From positions 1,426,001 through 1,490,000 of the forward strand of contig NZ_CP007264.1 of the NCBI RefSeq assembly GCF_000585495.1: a DNA stretch of 64,000 nt, read 5' to 3'. Of this stretch, positions 50,858 through 59,751 are shown piece after piece (position 1 is the first letter of the stretch; the number at the start of each line of letters is the position of its first letter). Below the pieces are notes generated by a model. That model had not been told where the DNA came from, searched no databases, and saw only the letters and a program-made list of their open reading frames with translations. Source of the DNA: Thermococcus nautili (lineage in GTDB: Archaea > Methanobacteriota_B > Thermococci > Thermococcales > Thermococcaceae). The translations under genes were made by a program, and so were the position numbers.

Positions 50858-52347
50858 TTTCCCTCGCCCCGGCCACCGCGATGGGCCTCGCTTTCCTCAT
50901 CGTCCTGCTCGACACCCTCAAGGTCAGGGGGTGGCCGGTGAGGCTGGCCTTCTTAACCGGCGCGGTACTGCCGGGCCTCGTGCTCCTCCTCTCCGACCCG
51001 GTGGAGGTCGTGGGCGGCTGGGACAGGAGGGCGGGGATAGAGGTAGCCTTCACGCCCCTCAACGCGCCCTTCCTCGTGGGGGAGGGGGTGCTGTTCCTCT
51101 TCGTTGCCCTCTACGCGGTGAGCTACTTCCGGGAGGACGGGAGGTACGCGAAGGTGCTCTCCCTGCTACTCCTGATGCACGCCGGCCTGATGGGGGCGTT
51201 CGTGGCGAGGGACCTCTTCAACTTCTACATATACTCCGAGATAGCCTCGGTCTCGGCCTTCGCCCTCGTGGCGCTCCCGGGAAAGGAAGCCCGGAGGGCG
51301 GCCTTCAAGTACCTCATAGTCTCCCTGCTCGCGTCGTACCTCTTCGTCTTCGCGGTCGGGATTATCTACATGGAGACGGGCTACCTGAACGTCGCGCTCA
51401 TAGCCGAGAACGCGGTGGAGAGTAGGGAACTCAGCGTTGCCCTCGGGATAGCCCTCTCCGCCCTGCTCCTCAAGGCCGGAATCTTTCCCCTGCACTCCTG
51501 GCTTCCAGATGCCCACTCGATGGCACCGACGCCGGTGAGCGCCATGCTGAGCGGTGCCCTCGTCAAGGCGCCAGCATACGGAATGGTTCTCCTCATCTCC
51601 TCCCTGCCTTCAGGTGAAGCCCTTCGAACCGCCCTGCTTGCTGTGGCGGTAGCGTCGTTGTTCTTCGGCGTGGCGATGGCGCTCCTCCAGAAGAACGCCA
51701 AGAGGCTGCTGGCGTATCACACGGTCTCCCAGATGGGCTACGTGCTCCTCGGCATAGCGAGCCTCAACTTCCTCGGGGCCGCTTACTACGCCATGGCTCA
51801 CTCGATTTTCAAAGGGGGCCTTTTCCTCGGCGTTGGCTCCCTCGCGGGCGAGAGGAAGGAGCTGGGAACATTCGGGTACAGGGGGGACCACTTCCTCTCC
51901 ATCTCGATAATCGCCCTGAGCCTGGCCATCGGCGGGGTTTCACCCCTCGTTGGGGCCTACGGCAAGGGACTGCTGTATGAGAACCTTGACGGGCTGTGGA
52001 AGCTCGCGGTTCCAGCTGGGAGCGTTGGGACGCTGGCCTCGTTCACGAAGCTCAACGCTCACCTCGCGGCGAAGCGCGCGGGGAAAATCCCGCTCCGGCT
52101 GAAGGTCCCAGTCTTCGGGCTGGCCCTCGCGGCCATCGCGGGCGGCGTTTACCTTAACCCCCATCCGAACCCGAAGGACACCCTCTACCTGGCCCTGGCC
52201 GTTGCGCTCTTCCTGCTCCTCAGGAGGGCAGGGCTGTTGGGGATTAAAGGTGCGGAAAAAGGAGGAGAAATCGGGGAGGAGATAAACCGCCTGGTGGCCG
52301 GGCTGGTGGCGTTCGTCGTTCTGCTCTCGCTAATCCAGGGGCTTTAG
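50854..52347 (+). CDS. mnhD: Mrp/Mnh antiporter subunit D (NuoN/M-like proton channel)
   Basis: 497 residues, about 14 membrane helices, the large proton-conducting subunit. Conserved channel parts are HAGLMGAFVARDLFNFYIYSEIASVSAFALVAL (Glu in TM5), LKAGIFPLHSWLPDAHSMAPTPVSAMLSGALVK and NAKRLLAYHTVSQMGYVLLG with the key lysines. Starts at TTG 50854, overlapping mnhC. Its 3' end overlaps the convergent AbrB-ACT gene by 18 bases. The operon has only this one channel-type subunit, lacking a full MrpA. Confidence 0.93.
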   Translation: MISLAPATAMGLAFLIVLLDTLKVRGWPVRLAFLTGAVLPGLVLLLSDPVEVVGGWDRRAGIEVAFTPLNAPFLVGEGVLFLFVALYAVSYFREDGRYAKVLSLLLLMHAGLMGAFVARDLFNFYIYSEIASVSAFALVALPGKEARRAAFKYLIVSLLASYLFVFAVGIIYMETGYLNVALIAENAVESRELSVALGIALSALLLKAGIFPLHSWLPDAHSMAPTPVSAMLSGALVKAPAYGMVLLISSLPSGEALRTALLAVAVASLFFGVAMALLQKNAKRLLAYHTVSQMGYVLLGIASLNFLGAAYYAMAHSIFKGGLFLGVGSLAGERKELGTFGYRGDHFLSISIIALSLAIGGVSPLVGAYGKGLLYENLDGLWKLAVPAGSVGTLASFTKLNAHLAAKRAGKIPLRLKVPVFGLALAAIAGGVYLNPHPNPKDTLYLALAVALFLLLRRAGLLGIKGAEKGGEIGEEINRLVAGLVAFVVLLSLIQGL

Positions 52348-52734
52348 GAGGACCTCCTTGACCTCCGGGAGGGCCTCAAGCTCGCTCCTGAGGTCGTCGA
52401 GGCTCTCAACGCCGCTGACGTCCACCACCGCGACGATGCCGGCCAGGCCTATGGCGGAGAGCTCCTCGGACTCGCTGAAGAGGATGTTCACCCCGTGCCT
52501 GCCGAAGAGGCCGCTTATCTTCGCCAGAACCCCCGGCCTGTCCTCAACGACCAGCTCGACCTCCGCGAGCCTCTTGCCGGGCAGGGCTATGCGCTCGAGG
52601 TGAACCTCCTTAAGGTCGGTGTCTATCTCTACGAGAAAGTATGCCCCCTCCAGGAGGCCCAGCTCGTATGCGTATTCCGTTGGAATCTCAACGACGCCGT
52701 TTCGCCGTATCTTAACTATCTCGTAGTGCCTCAT
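52330..52734 (-). CDS. AbrB-like and ACT domain fusion protein
   Basis: 134 residues. Residues 1-45 (IVKIRRNGVVEIPTEYAYELGLLEGAYFLVEID) look like a SpoVT/AbrB DNA-binding swapped hairpin; residues 55-134 are an ACT domain (AEVELVVEDRPGVLAKISGLFGRHGVNILFSESEEL). The combination suggests a small-molecule-sensing transcription factor, ligand probably an amino acid. Divergent from the CPA2 antiporter, so it might regulate it. Confidence 0.8.
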   Translation of the reverse strand: MRHYEIVKIRRNGVVEIPTEYAYELGLLEGAYFLVEIDTDLKEVHLERIALPGKRLAEVELVVEDRPGVLAKISGLFGRHGVNILFSESEELSAIGLAGIVAVVDVSGVESLDDLRSELEALPEVKEVLLKPLD

Positions 52735-52812
52735 GACGAAAGTTTCACGGGAGGGTATTAATCATTTGCCGTGACCGGAAGATTTTTAGCCTGACCTAAG
52801 AAAGGATAGAGC

Positions 52813-53961
52813 ATGCAAATCATAGGGTACGTCTTCATAATTATAGCTTTCGCCAGACTTCTTGCCGAGGGCTTTGAGAGACTCGGCTATCCCGGCTTCC
52901 TTGGCGAAATTACCGCCGGTATGATTCTAAGCGCAGTTCTCATAAACATGCCACGAGACCAGATGGAACTAATGGCAGAGCTCGGCCTCTTCTTTCTAAT
53001 GATTTCGGCGGGACTTGAGGTCACTCCCGAAGAGCTTCACTACGCGGGTAGAATAACGGTGCCCCTCTACGCCCTAACGTACTTGGTGATGTTCGCCGTG
53101 ACACTGCCGTTTACGGGGTGGACGGTTAGCTCGGACAACATTATATCGGCCGCAATACTCTCCACCGCATCCGCCCCTATAGTCGTCAGGCTGAAGCGCT
53201 TCTTTGGAGAGGACTTCCTTCACGTAGCCCTTTCTTACGCCGTGATAAGCGAGATAATGGGACTTCTTATAGTCTACATGGTGGTGCGCTTTCACGAGAG
53301 TCCTGGACACTACGAGATGATACTGTCCAGCATAATAAAGGACGCCCTCTTCGTGGGGGCAATACTGTACGCCAACTACCTCCTGGGCATAAAGCAGAAG
53401 GTCCGCATAATACGCTTCCTCCGCAGGCTCAAGAGCGACGAAGCTGTCTTCGGGCTTTTCATGGTGTTTTCAACTTCCCTTGCCTTCATCAGCGAGGAGA
53501 TAGGAATGCACTTCAGCATAGGCGGCTTCCTGGCCGGTTTGATGATGCACAGCGACCTGGTCGGGACGAAGCAGTACGACAGGCTGACCACCATAGTGAG
53601 CGGCGTCACTTACGGAATCTTCGCCCCGATATTCTTCGCCTGGCGCGGCCTGAACTTCGAGACCGAGCTGTCGTTCGTGGTCATAGAGTTCTTCGTGGCG
53701 ATATACATCGTTAGACTGGCTCTATCAACAATGGCCGTCAGAAAAACAGACCTGCCGACCAGCATAGTTAGAGGAGCCGGCATTGCCAGTTTCGGAGTTC
53801 TCGGTTTGCTCATGGGCGAAATCGGTTTTGTCTCGGGAGTTCTAAGCGAACACATGTACGCTATGTCTTCACTTGCGAGCGTCCTTGGAATCTTTACGTC
53901 AGCCACGCTGGGAAGGCTGGTAAATCAGCGCACCTCAAAGAACCCCGGAAGCCTCACCTGA
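52813..53961 (+). CDS. Cation:proton antiporter, CPA2 (NapA/Kef-type) family
   Basis: 382 residues, 11-13 membrane segments. Family blocks: GFLGEITAGMILSAVLINM (first conserved PxxxGEIxAG), ELGLFFLMISAGLEVTPEEL (LFFxxAGLE) and FLAGLMMHSDL later. It exchanges sodium or potassium for protons; no TrkA-N nucleotide-binding tail is attached. Begins at ATG 52813 after AAAGGATAGAGC. Ends 166 bases before pdaD. Confidence 0.9.
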   Translation: MQIIGYVFIIIAFARLLAEGFERLGYPGFLGEITAGMILSAVLINMPRDQMELMAELGLFFLMISAGLEVTPEELHYAGRITVPLYALTYLVMFAVTLPFTGWTVSSDNIISAAILSTASAPIVVRLKRFFGEDFLHVALSYAVISEIMGLLIVYMVVRFHESPGHYEMILSSIIKDALFVGAILYANYLLGIKQKVRIIRFLRRLKSDEAVFGLFMVFSTSLAFISEEIGMHFSIGGFLAGLMMHSDLVGTKQYDRLTTIVSGVTYGIFAPIFFAWRGLNFETELSFVVIEFFVAIYIVRLALSTMAVRKTDLPTSIVRGAGIASFGVLGLLMGEIGFVSGVLSEHMYAMSSLASVLGIFTSATLGRLVNQRTSKNPGSLT

Positions 53962-54127
53962 CCATGACAACAGATTTAGAAGGGAGATTTAAGGTAAATC
54001 CCCTCTCACAGGCTTTCTTTTAGATATAGCGAAACGTTTTTAAGCCGCCCACAGACTAGCGAGTAAGCGAACCGTTGCTTTCGAGTATAATCGCCTAACA
54101 GGTGAGAAAAGAAAGGAGGAGGCTGAG

Positions 54128-54601
54128 ATGAGCTGGACGACACCTAAGAGGGCTTTCATAGGAGCGGCCGCCGCAGAGGGCGGAACTAAGTTAAACGCCT
54201 TCGACAACGCACTCCTCAAGCTCGGCATAGGGAACGTCAACCTCGTCAAGCTCAGCAGCGTTATCCCGGCACACATCGAGTGGATGGACAAGGTCCACGA
54301 CGTCCCGATAGGAATGCTTCTGCCGACCGTTTACGCGCACATCGAGAGCGACGAACCGGGGATGACCATCAGCGCGGCCCTTGGAGTTGGGATAAGCAAG
54401 AACAACGAGGGTGGCCTAATCTACGAGTACGCCGGCTACTGCACGAAGGAAGAAGCCGAGAGAATCGTGAAGAAAATGGTCGAGGAGGGCTTTGCCAACA
54501 GGGGCTGGGAGCTGGCAGAGTTCAAGGTTGCAAGCGCCGAGATAACAGTCAAGGACAAGCCTGCCGCGGCAATAGCGGTCGTCGTCATGTTCCCCTACTG
54601 A
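54128..54601 (+). CDS. pdaD: Pyruvoyl-dependent arginine decarboxylase
   Basis: 157 residues. Self-cleaves at the Ser-Ser of LVKLSSVIPAH (about residues 37-47) to give beta and alpha chains with an N-terminal pyruvoyl group; the alpha chain holds GVGISKNNEGGLIYEYAG. Makes agmatine from arginine, the entry to archaeal polyamines. AAGGAGGAGG precedes ATG 54128, and TTTTTAAGCC near 54031 is a TATA candidate. An unknown gene lies between it and speE. Confidence 0.95.
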   Translation: MSWTTPKRAFIGAAAAEGGTKLNAFDNALLKLGIGNVNLVKLSSVIPAHIEWMDKVHDVPIGMLLPTVYAHIESDEPGMTISAALGVGISKNNEGGLIYEYAGYCTKEEAERIVKKMVEEGFANRGWELAEFKVASAEITVKDKPAAAIAVVVMFPY

Positions 54602-55071
54602 ACCTTTTTCTTTTCAACCAGGGTGAACTCGTTGTCACCTGTTCTCTGAAAGACCATTTCGTAGCGGGCCCTTCCCTTAACCGCCCACACTTCAACCACC
54701 GAATCGCCGGTCATCCACAGAACCTCAAACCCGAGCTTTCCAAGGGCCTCGCTCAGCGGGCCCTCAAGCTTTACCCCGGGAATCAGAAGCTTTGGGACTC
54801 CCTTGCCCTGGAGGAATCGCCAGAGTGACACGAAGAGGGCCCTTGGACTGCCTTCGTCAGCGGGAAAGACGAAGAAGAGAACACCATCGTCGAGGAAGCG
54901 CTCAAGGCGGTAGTCATCAAAAAAGGCAACGTCAAGCTCAACTGTAAGCCCAGGACTCGCGCTAATTTCACCGACTAGATGGGGAATCCCCTCTCCAAAT
55001 CCGCCAGAGATTTCAGCCCACAAATCCGCTATTTCCTGGGCGAGTTTTCTTCTGAGCTCTGCCTCGGCCAT
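54595..55071 (-). CDS. Conserved hypothetical protein between pdaD and speE
   Basis: 158 residues, opening MAEAELRRKLAQEIADLWAEISG and then a mixed alpha/beta domain (SPGLTVELDVAFFDDYRLERFLDDGVLFFVFPADEGSPRALFVSLW, GVPKLLIPGVKLEGPLSEALGKLGFEVLW). No motif recognised. ATG 55071 is preferred over an open frame that runs antisense through speE. Its stop overlaps pdaD's end by seven bases. The same arrangement exists in T. kodakarensis (TK0149-TK0147, memory), hinting at a link with polyamines. Confidence 0.7.
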   Translation of the reverse strand: MAEAELRRKLAQEIADLWAEISGGFGEGIPHLVGEISASPGLTVELDVAFFDDYRLERFLDDGVLFFVFPADEGSPRALFVSLWRFLQGKGVPKLLIPGVKLEGPLSEALGKLGFEVLWMTGDSVVEVWAVKGRARYEMVFQRTGDNEFTLVEKKKVQ

Positions 55072-55164
55072 CGCTACTAACTCTCGGAAGGGCCTTAATA
55101 ACTTTGCCCTGTGAAAACCCATAGGTTTAAAACCCAAACGGTGAGCTAAGCTCAGGTGAGGTTC

Positions 55165-56010
55165 ATGGGCTACAGCGAGGAGGAGAGGGCCTTTATCGAG
55201 TGGTATCCGAGGGGCTACGGCGTCGGTTTCAAGGTTAAGGAGAGACTCTTCGAGACGCAGACGAAATACCAGAGGCTCGAGCTCTACCAGACGGAAGGGT
55301 TCGGCAAACTGCTCGTCCTCGATGGAACGGTTCAGCTCGTCGAGATAGGCGAGGAGAGCTACCACGAGGTTCTCGTTCACCCGGTCATGCTCGCGCACCC
55401 GAATCCAAAGAGGGTGCTCATCATAGGCGGCGGCGACGGCGGGACGCTGAGGGAAGTGCTCAGGCACGAGAGCGTGGAGAAGGCCACGATGGTCGAGATT
55501 GACGAGATGGTCGTCGAGGTTTCGAGGATTTACCTCGGCATAGACAGGGGCGCCTTCGACGACCCGAGGGCCGAGCTGATAATCGGCGACGGCGTCAAGT
55601 ACCTAAAGGAAACTGAGGAGCGCTTCGACGTCATAATCGTGGACTCAACCGACCCTGTTGGTCCAGCGAAGCTCCTGTTCAGCGAGGAATTCTACCGCTC
55701 GGCCTACGAGAAGCTCAACGAGAAGGGCCTCTACATCACCCAGGCGGGGAGCGTCTACCTCTTCACCAACGAACTCCTCGACGCCTACAAAGCCATGAAG
55801 AAGGTCTTCGACAGGGTCTACTACTTCAGCTTCCCCGTGATAGGCTACGCCTCGCCCTGGAGCTTCCTCGTGGGAGTTAAGGGCGACTTGGACTTCAGGA
55901 AGGTGGACGTGAGCAGGGCCCCCGAGAAGCTCTACTACTACGACCCCGAGAGGCACGAGACGCTCTTCCAGATGCCGAAATACGTCAGGGAACTCCTTGA
56001 GAAGGAGTGA
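55165..56010 (+). CDS. speE: Agmatine/polyamine aminopropyltransferase (spermidine synthase family)
   Basis: 281 residues. N-terminal beta domain [27 protein letters not shown]-like binding loop [19 protein letters not shown] (about residues 81-99), and catalytic region [26 protein letters not shown] (Asp general base). It transfers aminopropyl from decarboxylated SAM; in Thermococcus agmatine is the main acceptor, giving N1-aminopropylagmatine, which is then hydrolysed to spermidine. ATG 55165 is used; GTG 55156 overlaps the ribosome binding site. Stop overlaps the next gene's region. Confidence 0.94.
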   Translation: MGYSEEERAFIEWYPRGYGVGFKVKERLFETQTKYQRLELYQTEGFGKLLVLDGTVQLVEIGEESYHEVLVHPVMLAHPNPKRVLIIGGGDGGTLREVLRHESVEKATMVEIDEMVVEVSRIYLGIDRGAFDDPRAELIIGDGVKYLKETEERFDVIIVDSTDPVGPAKLLFSEEFYRSAYEKLNEKGLYITQAGSVYLFTNELLDAYKAMKKVFDRVYYFSFPVIGYASPWSFLVGVKGDLDFRKVDVSRAPEKLYYYDPERHETLFQMPKYVRELLEKE

Positions 56011-56015
56011 AGGGC

Positions 56016-56897
56016 GTGAACTGGAGAAAACCGGCAACGCTACTCCTAACCGTTGCCATAACCGCCTACCTGCTCCACAAGGTCTACGCCGAAGCCTCAA
56101 AGGTGAACCTGAGCGCTTCCTCGCTGTTATCTCCCTATTTCCTGACAGCAGTTCTGACGGGTTTCGTGGCGTACCTCCTCTACACCGCCCTCTGGTACGT
56201 TTACGTTCACCACGCCTCGGGAGTTTCGTTCAGAAGAACGCTGCTGGCGACGCTCTCGGGAACGTACTTGGGGTTCTCCCTCAACAGCGCCGTTGGAGTT
56301 CTCGTTAAAGTCAGACTCCTCGGAACGGACTACTGGTACACGATGGGTGTCGGTCTTCTTGCGATAGCAACCGAGTTCCTCGCGGGCCTGCTGTTAATCG
56401 CGTTCATCGGGAAAAATCCGATAGCATTAACCATCGCCGGAGCCCTTCTCGTGGCGATTATTTTTGACAGAGTGGCCTACTACTTCTTATACCCGTTGTT
56501 CTGGGCAATTAAAAAGCTCCAAACTCTCGAAAAGATGTATTCTGGCTGGCACAGGGCCAGGGGAGAGCTCAAAACTGTTCTTCTAGCGATAGCCGTTGGA
56601 ATGCTCCTAGCAGTTGCGAACTCAACGGCGCTGTACCTGACGGCAAGAACTTTTGGAGTGGGAGAAAACTACATCAAGTTCCTTGAAGCGGTGCTGTACT
56701 CAAACTTTCTCGGTGGGCTTCTTGGAACTCCCGGGGGGATTGGAGCGAACGAGCTTGGAGTAACGCTCGCCATCGGCGACAGTCCAACTGCAATCGTTGT
56801 GGCGTTTCTCTACAAGTTCATAACCCAGTACGCCTACGCAATCGTTGGGGCAGTCGCATTTTACCGCCTCGTGGCGGGCGAGGTTAAAGCTAATTAA
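56016..56897 (+). CDS. UPF0104 membrane protein (LPG synthase TM domain-like)
   Basis: 293 residues, about eight hydrophobic helices with the family pattern SGTYLGFSLNSAVGVLVKVRLL in the first third and FLGGLLGTPGGIGANELGVTLA near the end (PxGxGxxE motif). In bacteria the fold occurs in lysylphosphatidylglycerol synthases/flippases; archaeal members lack the soluble domain. AAGGAG precedes GTG 56016; GTG 56007 is the alternative. Probably in an operon with speE. Confidence 0.86.
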   Translation: MNWRKPATLLLTVAITAYLLHKVYAEASKVNLSASSLLSPYFLTAVLTGFVAYLLYTALWYVYVHHASGVSFRRTLLATLSGTYLGFSLNSAVGVLVKVRLLGTDYWYTMGVGLLAIATEFLAGLLLIAFIGKNPIALTIAGALLVAIIFDRVAYYFLYPLFWAIKKLQTLEKMYSGWHRARGELKTVLLAIAVGMLLAVANSTALYLTARTFGVGENYIKFLEAVLYSNFLGGLLGTPGGIGANELGVTLAIGDSPTAIVVAFLYKFITQYAYAIVGAVAFYRLVAGEVKAN

Positions 56898-56944
56898 GCA
56901 CATCACCTTAATGGTTAATAATCATCAGGCATCTGGTGAACAAC

Positions 56945-57625
56945 ATGGAAAAGGAAGGGGTTCTTGGGGAGATTGACAGGCGGATAAAGCGCCTCCAGGC
57001 AGAGATAGAGATAGCCGAGACAGGATTAAGGAGAATTGAGGAGCTCGGGGCCAGGGCAAAGGGGCCGGAGGTGAAGGACTACTCCCCCTATTACCTCGCG
57101 GGAATGCTCCTCTGGTTCGCAATAGGCCTCGTCCTCCTCGTGGTCATCTCAAGGAGGGCCCCCTCAGGTGTTAAGATACCCACCGGGCTCTACGCGCTGA
57201 TGATTATCGCCTTCAGCGTGCCCCTTGCCTACTACCTCCTGACCCGGGAGAGGAAGGAAGAACCGGGAAAGGACCTGCTTGAGAGGGAAAGAATGGCAAG
57301 GCTTGTTCTCAAGGCCTTCTACGAGCCCCTGAGAAGGGCCGTGGAAAGGGACGACAGGAAGGCCCTCGAAACCCTCGCGGATGAGCTCCTGAGGAATCCC
57401 CCGCTCGCGAGCGCAATCGAGAGGCTCGGTGAGGGCGACCCGAAGGTCATCGCCTACGCCCTGCTCCTCTACGCGAACTTCAGGGACGGCCTTGAGAACG
57501 AGGTTGCGGAAACCGTGGAAAGGATTCACAACAAGCCCGTAAAGGCCCTCCTCCAGTCCCTGCTCAAGCCGAAAGGTTATAACGGTGAAGGGCGCTCGAT
57601 AGAGGGGGAAGACCATGAGGTTTGA
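56945..57625 (+). CDS. Membrane protein with coiled-coil N-terminus, unknown
   Basis: 226 residues: EIDRRIKRLQAEIEIAETGLRRIEELGARAKG is a likely coiled coil (residues 6-37), then two membrane helices (PYYLAGMLLWFAIGLVLLVVI; GLYALMIIAFSVPLAYYLL) and a helical soluble part of about 120 residues. No family recognised. GGTGA precedes ATG 56945. Overlaps the next gene by 11 bases, so the two form a pair. Confidence 0.65.
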   Translation: MEKEGVLGEIDRRIKRLQAEIEIAETGLRRIEELGARAKGPEVKDYSPYYLAGMLLWFAIGLVLLVVISRRAPSGVKIPTGLYALMIIAFSVPLAYYLLTRERKEEPGKDLLERERMARLVLKAFYEPLRRAVERDDRKALETLADELLRNPPLASAIERLGEGDPKVIAYALLLYANFRDGLENEVAETVERIHNKPVKALLQSLLKPKGYNGEGRSIEGEDHEV

Positions 57626-58427
57626 AGTTCTCACCAAGGACGATATGAACGCCCTCTCGCGCGAGCTCAGCAGGGCGGGAATAATGAACAGGACGAAGGA
57701 AGAAACCAGGGCCGAGATTGAGCACTACGTTGTAATCCGGGGCACCTACGCCGAGCTCGTCGAGGTGGCCTCAGAGGTTCCGGCCATAGGTGAGGAGCTT
57801 GAGGCTGTAAAGCTGGCCTACGACGAACTTCTCGAAAACTGGGAGCCCGGCGAGGTTAAGGAGCTCGGAACCCTCTTCGAAGAGCCCGACCTGCCAAAGC
57901 TATCGGTTGTGAGCGCGCTTATTGAATCCGGGGCGATAGAGGAAACCGAGGGAGGCTTCCTGCTGAGGGAAAGAGTTCCCCTCGACGCGCTGAGCCTTGA
58001 GCTACGCTTCCCGATTGAGGAAATCGGCGACGAGCTCGAGGAGCTTGAGGAAAGGTTAAAGGCGACGCTCGTAACCGAGTACACCCTTGAGAAGCGCTAC
58101 TACGTTGAGGTTTTGGAGGTCGAGAGGGAGCTAATAGAGACTGCCCTTGATATAGCGGAGGACTACGCGACAGAGGAGAGCTACGTCGAGGCAATGTTCG
58201 ACGGAATAGCCCGCTCCGTTTTGGCGGAGAGAATCCTTGAGCTGGCCGAGAAGTACAGGAGGAAGAACGAGCTCATCGAGGCAATCATGGAGCTCGAACC
58301 GATAACCGTCGAGGGCAGGAACGAGAGGATAAACATCTACTACGACGAGGACGCGATAGAGGACTTCCTGAAGGTTCTTCAAACGCTCGGCTACCTCAAG
58401 GTCAAGGGCAACAGGATATGGATTTAG
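57615..58427 (+). CDS. Conserved hypothetical acidic helical protein
   Basis: 270 residues, almost all helical and very rich in Glu (EEIGDELEELEERLKATL, VEVLEVERELIETALDIAEDYATEESYVEA). The C-terminal 40 residues (YYDEDAIEDFLKVLQTLGYLKVKGNRIWI) look like a small winged-helix. No function assigned. GGGGGAAGACC before ATG 57615. Confidence 0.65.
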   Translation: MRFEVLTKDDMNALSRELSRAGIMNRTKEETRAEIEHYVVIRGTYAELVEVASEVPAIGEELEAVKLAYDELLENWEPGEVKELGTLFEEPDLPKLSVVSALIESGAIEETEGGFLLRERVPLDALSLELRFPIEEIGDELEELEERLKATLVTEYTLEKRYYVEVLEVERELIETALDIAEDYATEESYVEAMFDGIARSVLAERILELAEKYRRKNELIEAIMELEPITVEGRNERINIYYDEDAIEDFLKVLQTLGYLKVKGNRIWI

Positions 58428-58473
58428 CAAAGTTTAAAAGCCCGAATCAAAACTCCGCTCGGGGGTGGAGGAG

Positions 58474-58617
58474 ATGGCGGTGTTGAAGGCCATCAAGATT
58501 AAGGACAGGGACGGGGAGATACTCTTCCGCTGTCCGAGGTGCGGAATGGTCTTCCGCGACGCCAAGGCCTTCACGAGGCACGTGAACAGGGCTCACGGCC
58601 ATCTCTTCCGCAAGTGA
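58474..58617 (+). CDS. Small C2H2 zinc-finger protein
   Basis: 47 residues, missed by length cut-offs. After [19 protein letters not shown] comes [20 protein letters not shown] and AHGH: C-x2-C...H-x4-H with finger-like spacing. GGGGGTGGAGGAG precedes ATG 58474, and AAAGTTTAAAAGCCC about 40 bases upstream is a TATA box. Likely a nucleic-acid or protein binding peptide. The upstream gene stops at 58427. Confidence 0.85.
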   Translation: MAVLKAIKIKDRDGEILFRCPRCGMVFRDAKAFTRHVNRAHGHLFRK

Positions 58618-58632
58618 TTTCCTTCTTTTCTT
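58618..58632 (+). terminator. T-rich tract after the zinc-finger gene
   Basis: TTTCCTTCTTTTCTTGC directly follows the stop codon. Confidence 0.45.
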
Positions 58633-58692
58633 GCGGGATGAAGAAACAGCCAGGACCCTGAAAAAGTGATGAGCGGAGGGCTTAACCGACCG

Positions 58693-59706
58693 CTACTCGC
58701 GCATTATGATTTCCTTCGTGAGGCGGACTATGAAAGTTTTCCCAACCTTCTCCCTCTCGACGAGCTGTTTCTTCTCGAGCTCCTGAATGATTCTGCTTAT
58801 CGTCGGCCTTGAGTAACCTGTGAGCTCCGGCAGTTCCTCCTGCTTTACGGTTCCGCCCTTGTCGAGGATTGCCTTGACGACTATGCGCTCCTTCTCGGTC
58901 AAAACCTCGATTGGAACCTTGTTGGCGGACCACTTCTTCTTGGCGTAGTAGAGTGAAGCCGGAATCGCAACCGCGAGGGTAAGTATCACCGCGCCGATGA
59001 CGAGGGTCCAGTCGGTCTTGGCCGGGGGTGTTGGGGACGAGACCGTTATCGTTATGCTTTCCTTCACCCAGTACGTCTGATACCCGAGTTCCTGAAGCTG
59101 GGTCTGGATGTCCTTGGACATACCCGCCCCGATGAGAACCACGAGGTTCGGGTGGAGCCTCTTGAGGGCGCTGATAACGGACTGGGAAAGGTTGTTTGGA
59201 TTCGTCAGAAGGAGCGGGTTCTCGTAGGTCATCGCCCACCTCGCGGCGGCAAGGGCAGAGCCATAGTCACTTGCACTAGCGAGGATTACAGTCTTGGCGC
59301 CGTTTGGATAGAACTCCTCGGCGAGCTTGACCGAAGTGTCAACCCTCGTGGCGCCGCCTATCCTCGTGACCTGAAACCCGAGGCCGATGAGCTGTTCCTG
59401 CACCTTCTGGCTGATTGCCTTGTAGTCACCTATAACGAGCACCTTGTACCAGCCGAACTGTTCATAGCTCTGGAGCTGGGCGAGGGTGGTTGTGTCAAGC
59501 TCATCTGGATTAACTGGGAGAATTGGTATTCCCAAAAGCCGTGAATAGGGGAGAGCGACTATATAATCAATCAGGTTGTCGTTTCTCACGATTATCAGGT
59601 CGTAAGGGGGGCTTTCCCCCGGAACCTGGGCCCCAACGGGATGAACGAGCGGAGTGATGAACATCAAAACCAGTGCAAAGATAAGAAACCCAGCCCTTCT
59701 GCCCAT
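58693..59706 (-). CDS. Membrane-spanning regulator: outside cell-wall-binding-2-like domain, TM helix, inside winged helix
   Basis: 337 residues. Signal peptide (GRRAGFLIFALVLMFITPLVHPVGAQ), then an outside part of about 190 residues with RVDTSVKLAEEFYPNGAKTVILASASDYGSALAA-type repeats as in cell-wall-binding repeat 2, a membrane helix at about 232-254 (WTLVIGAVILTLAVAIPASLYYA), and an inside MarR-like winged helix (LTEKERIVVKAILDKGGTVKQEELPELTGYSRPTISRIIQELEKKQLVEREK). It should carry a surface signal directly to DNA. GGTGGTGAA precedes the ATG. Its targets are unknown. Confidence 0.88.
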   Translation of the reverse strand: MGRRAGFLIFALVLMFITPLVHPVGAQVPGESPPYDLIIVRNDNLIDYIVALPYSRLLGIPILPVNPDELDTTTLAQLQSYEQFGWYKVLVIGDYKAISQKVQEQLIGLGFQVTRIGGATRVDTSVKLAEEFYPNGAKTVILASASDYGSALAAARWAMTYENPLLLTNPNNLSQSVISALKRLHPNLVVLIGAGMSKDIQTQLQELGYQTYWVKESITITVSSPTPPAKTDWTLVIGAVILTLAVAIPASLYYAKKKWSANKVPIEVLTEKERIVVKAILDKGGTVKQEELPELTGYSRPTISRIIQELEKKQLVEREKVGKTFIVRLTKEIIMRE

Positions 59707-59751
59707 TTCACCACCTGAAAAGGAGATAAAGGGAGGCTCTTAAAAGGTTTT

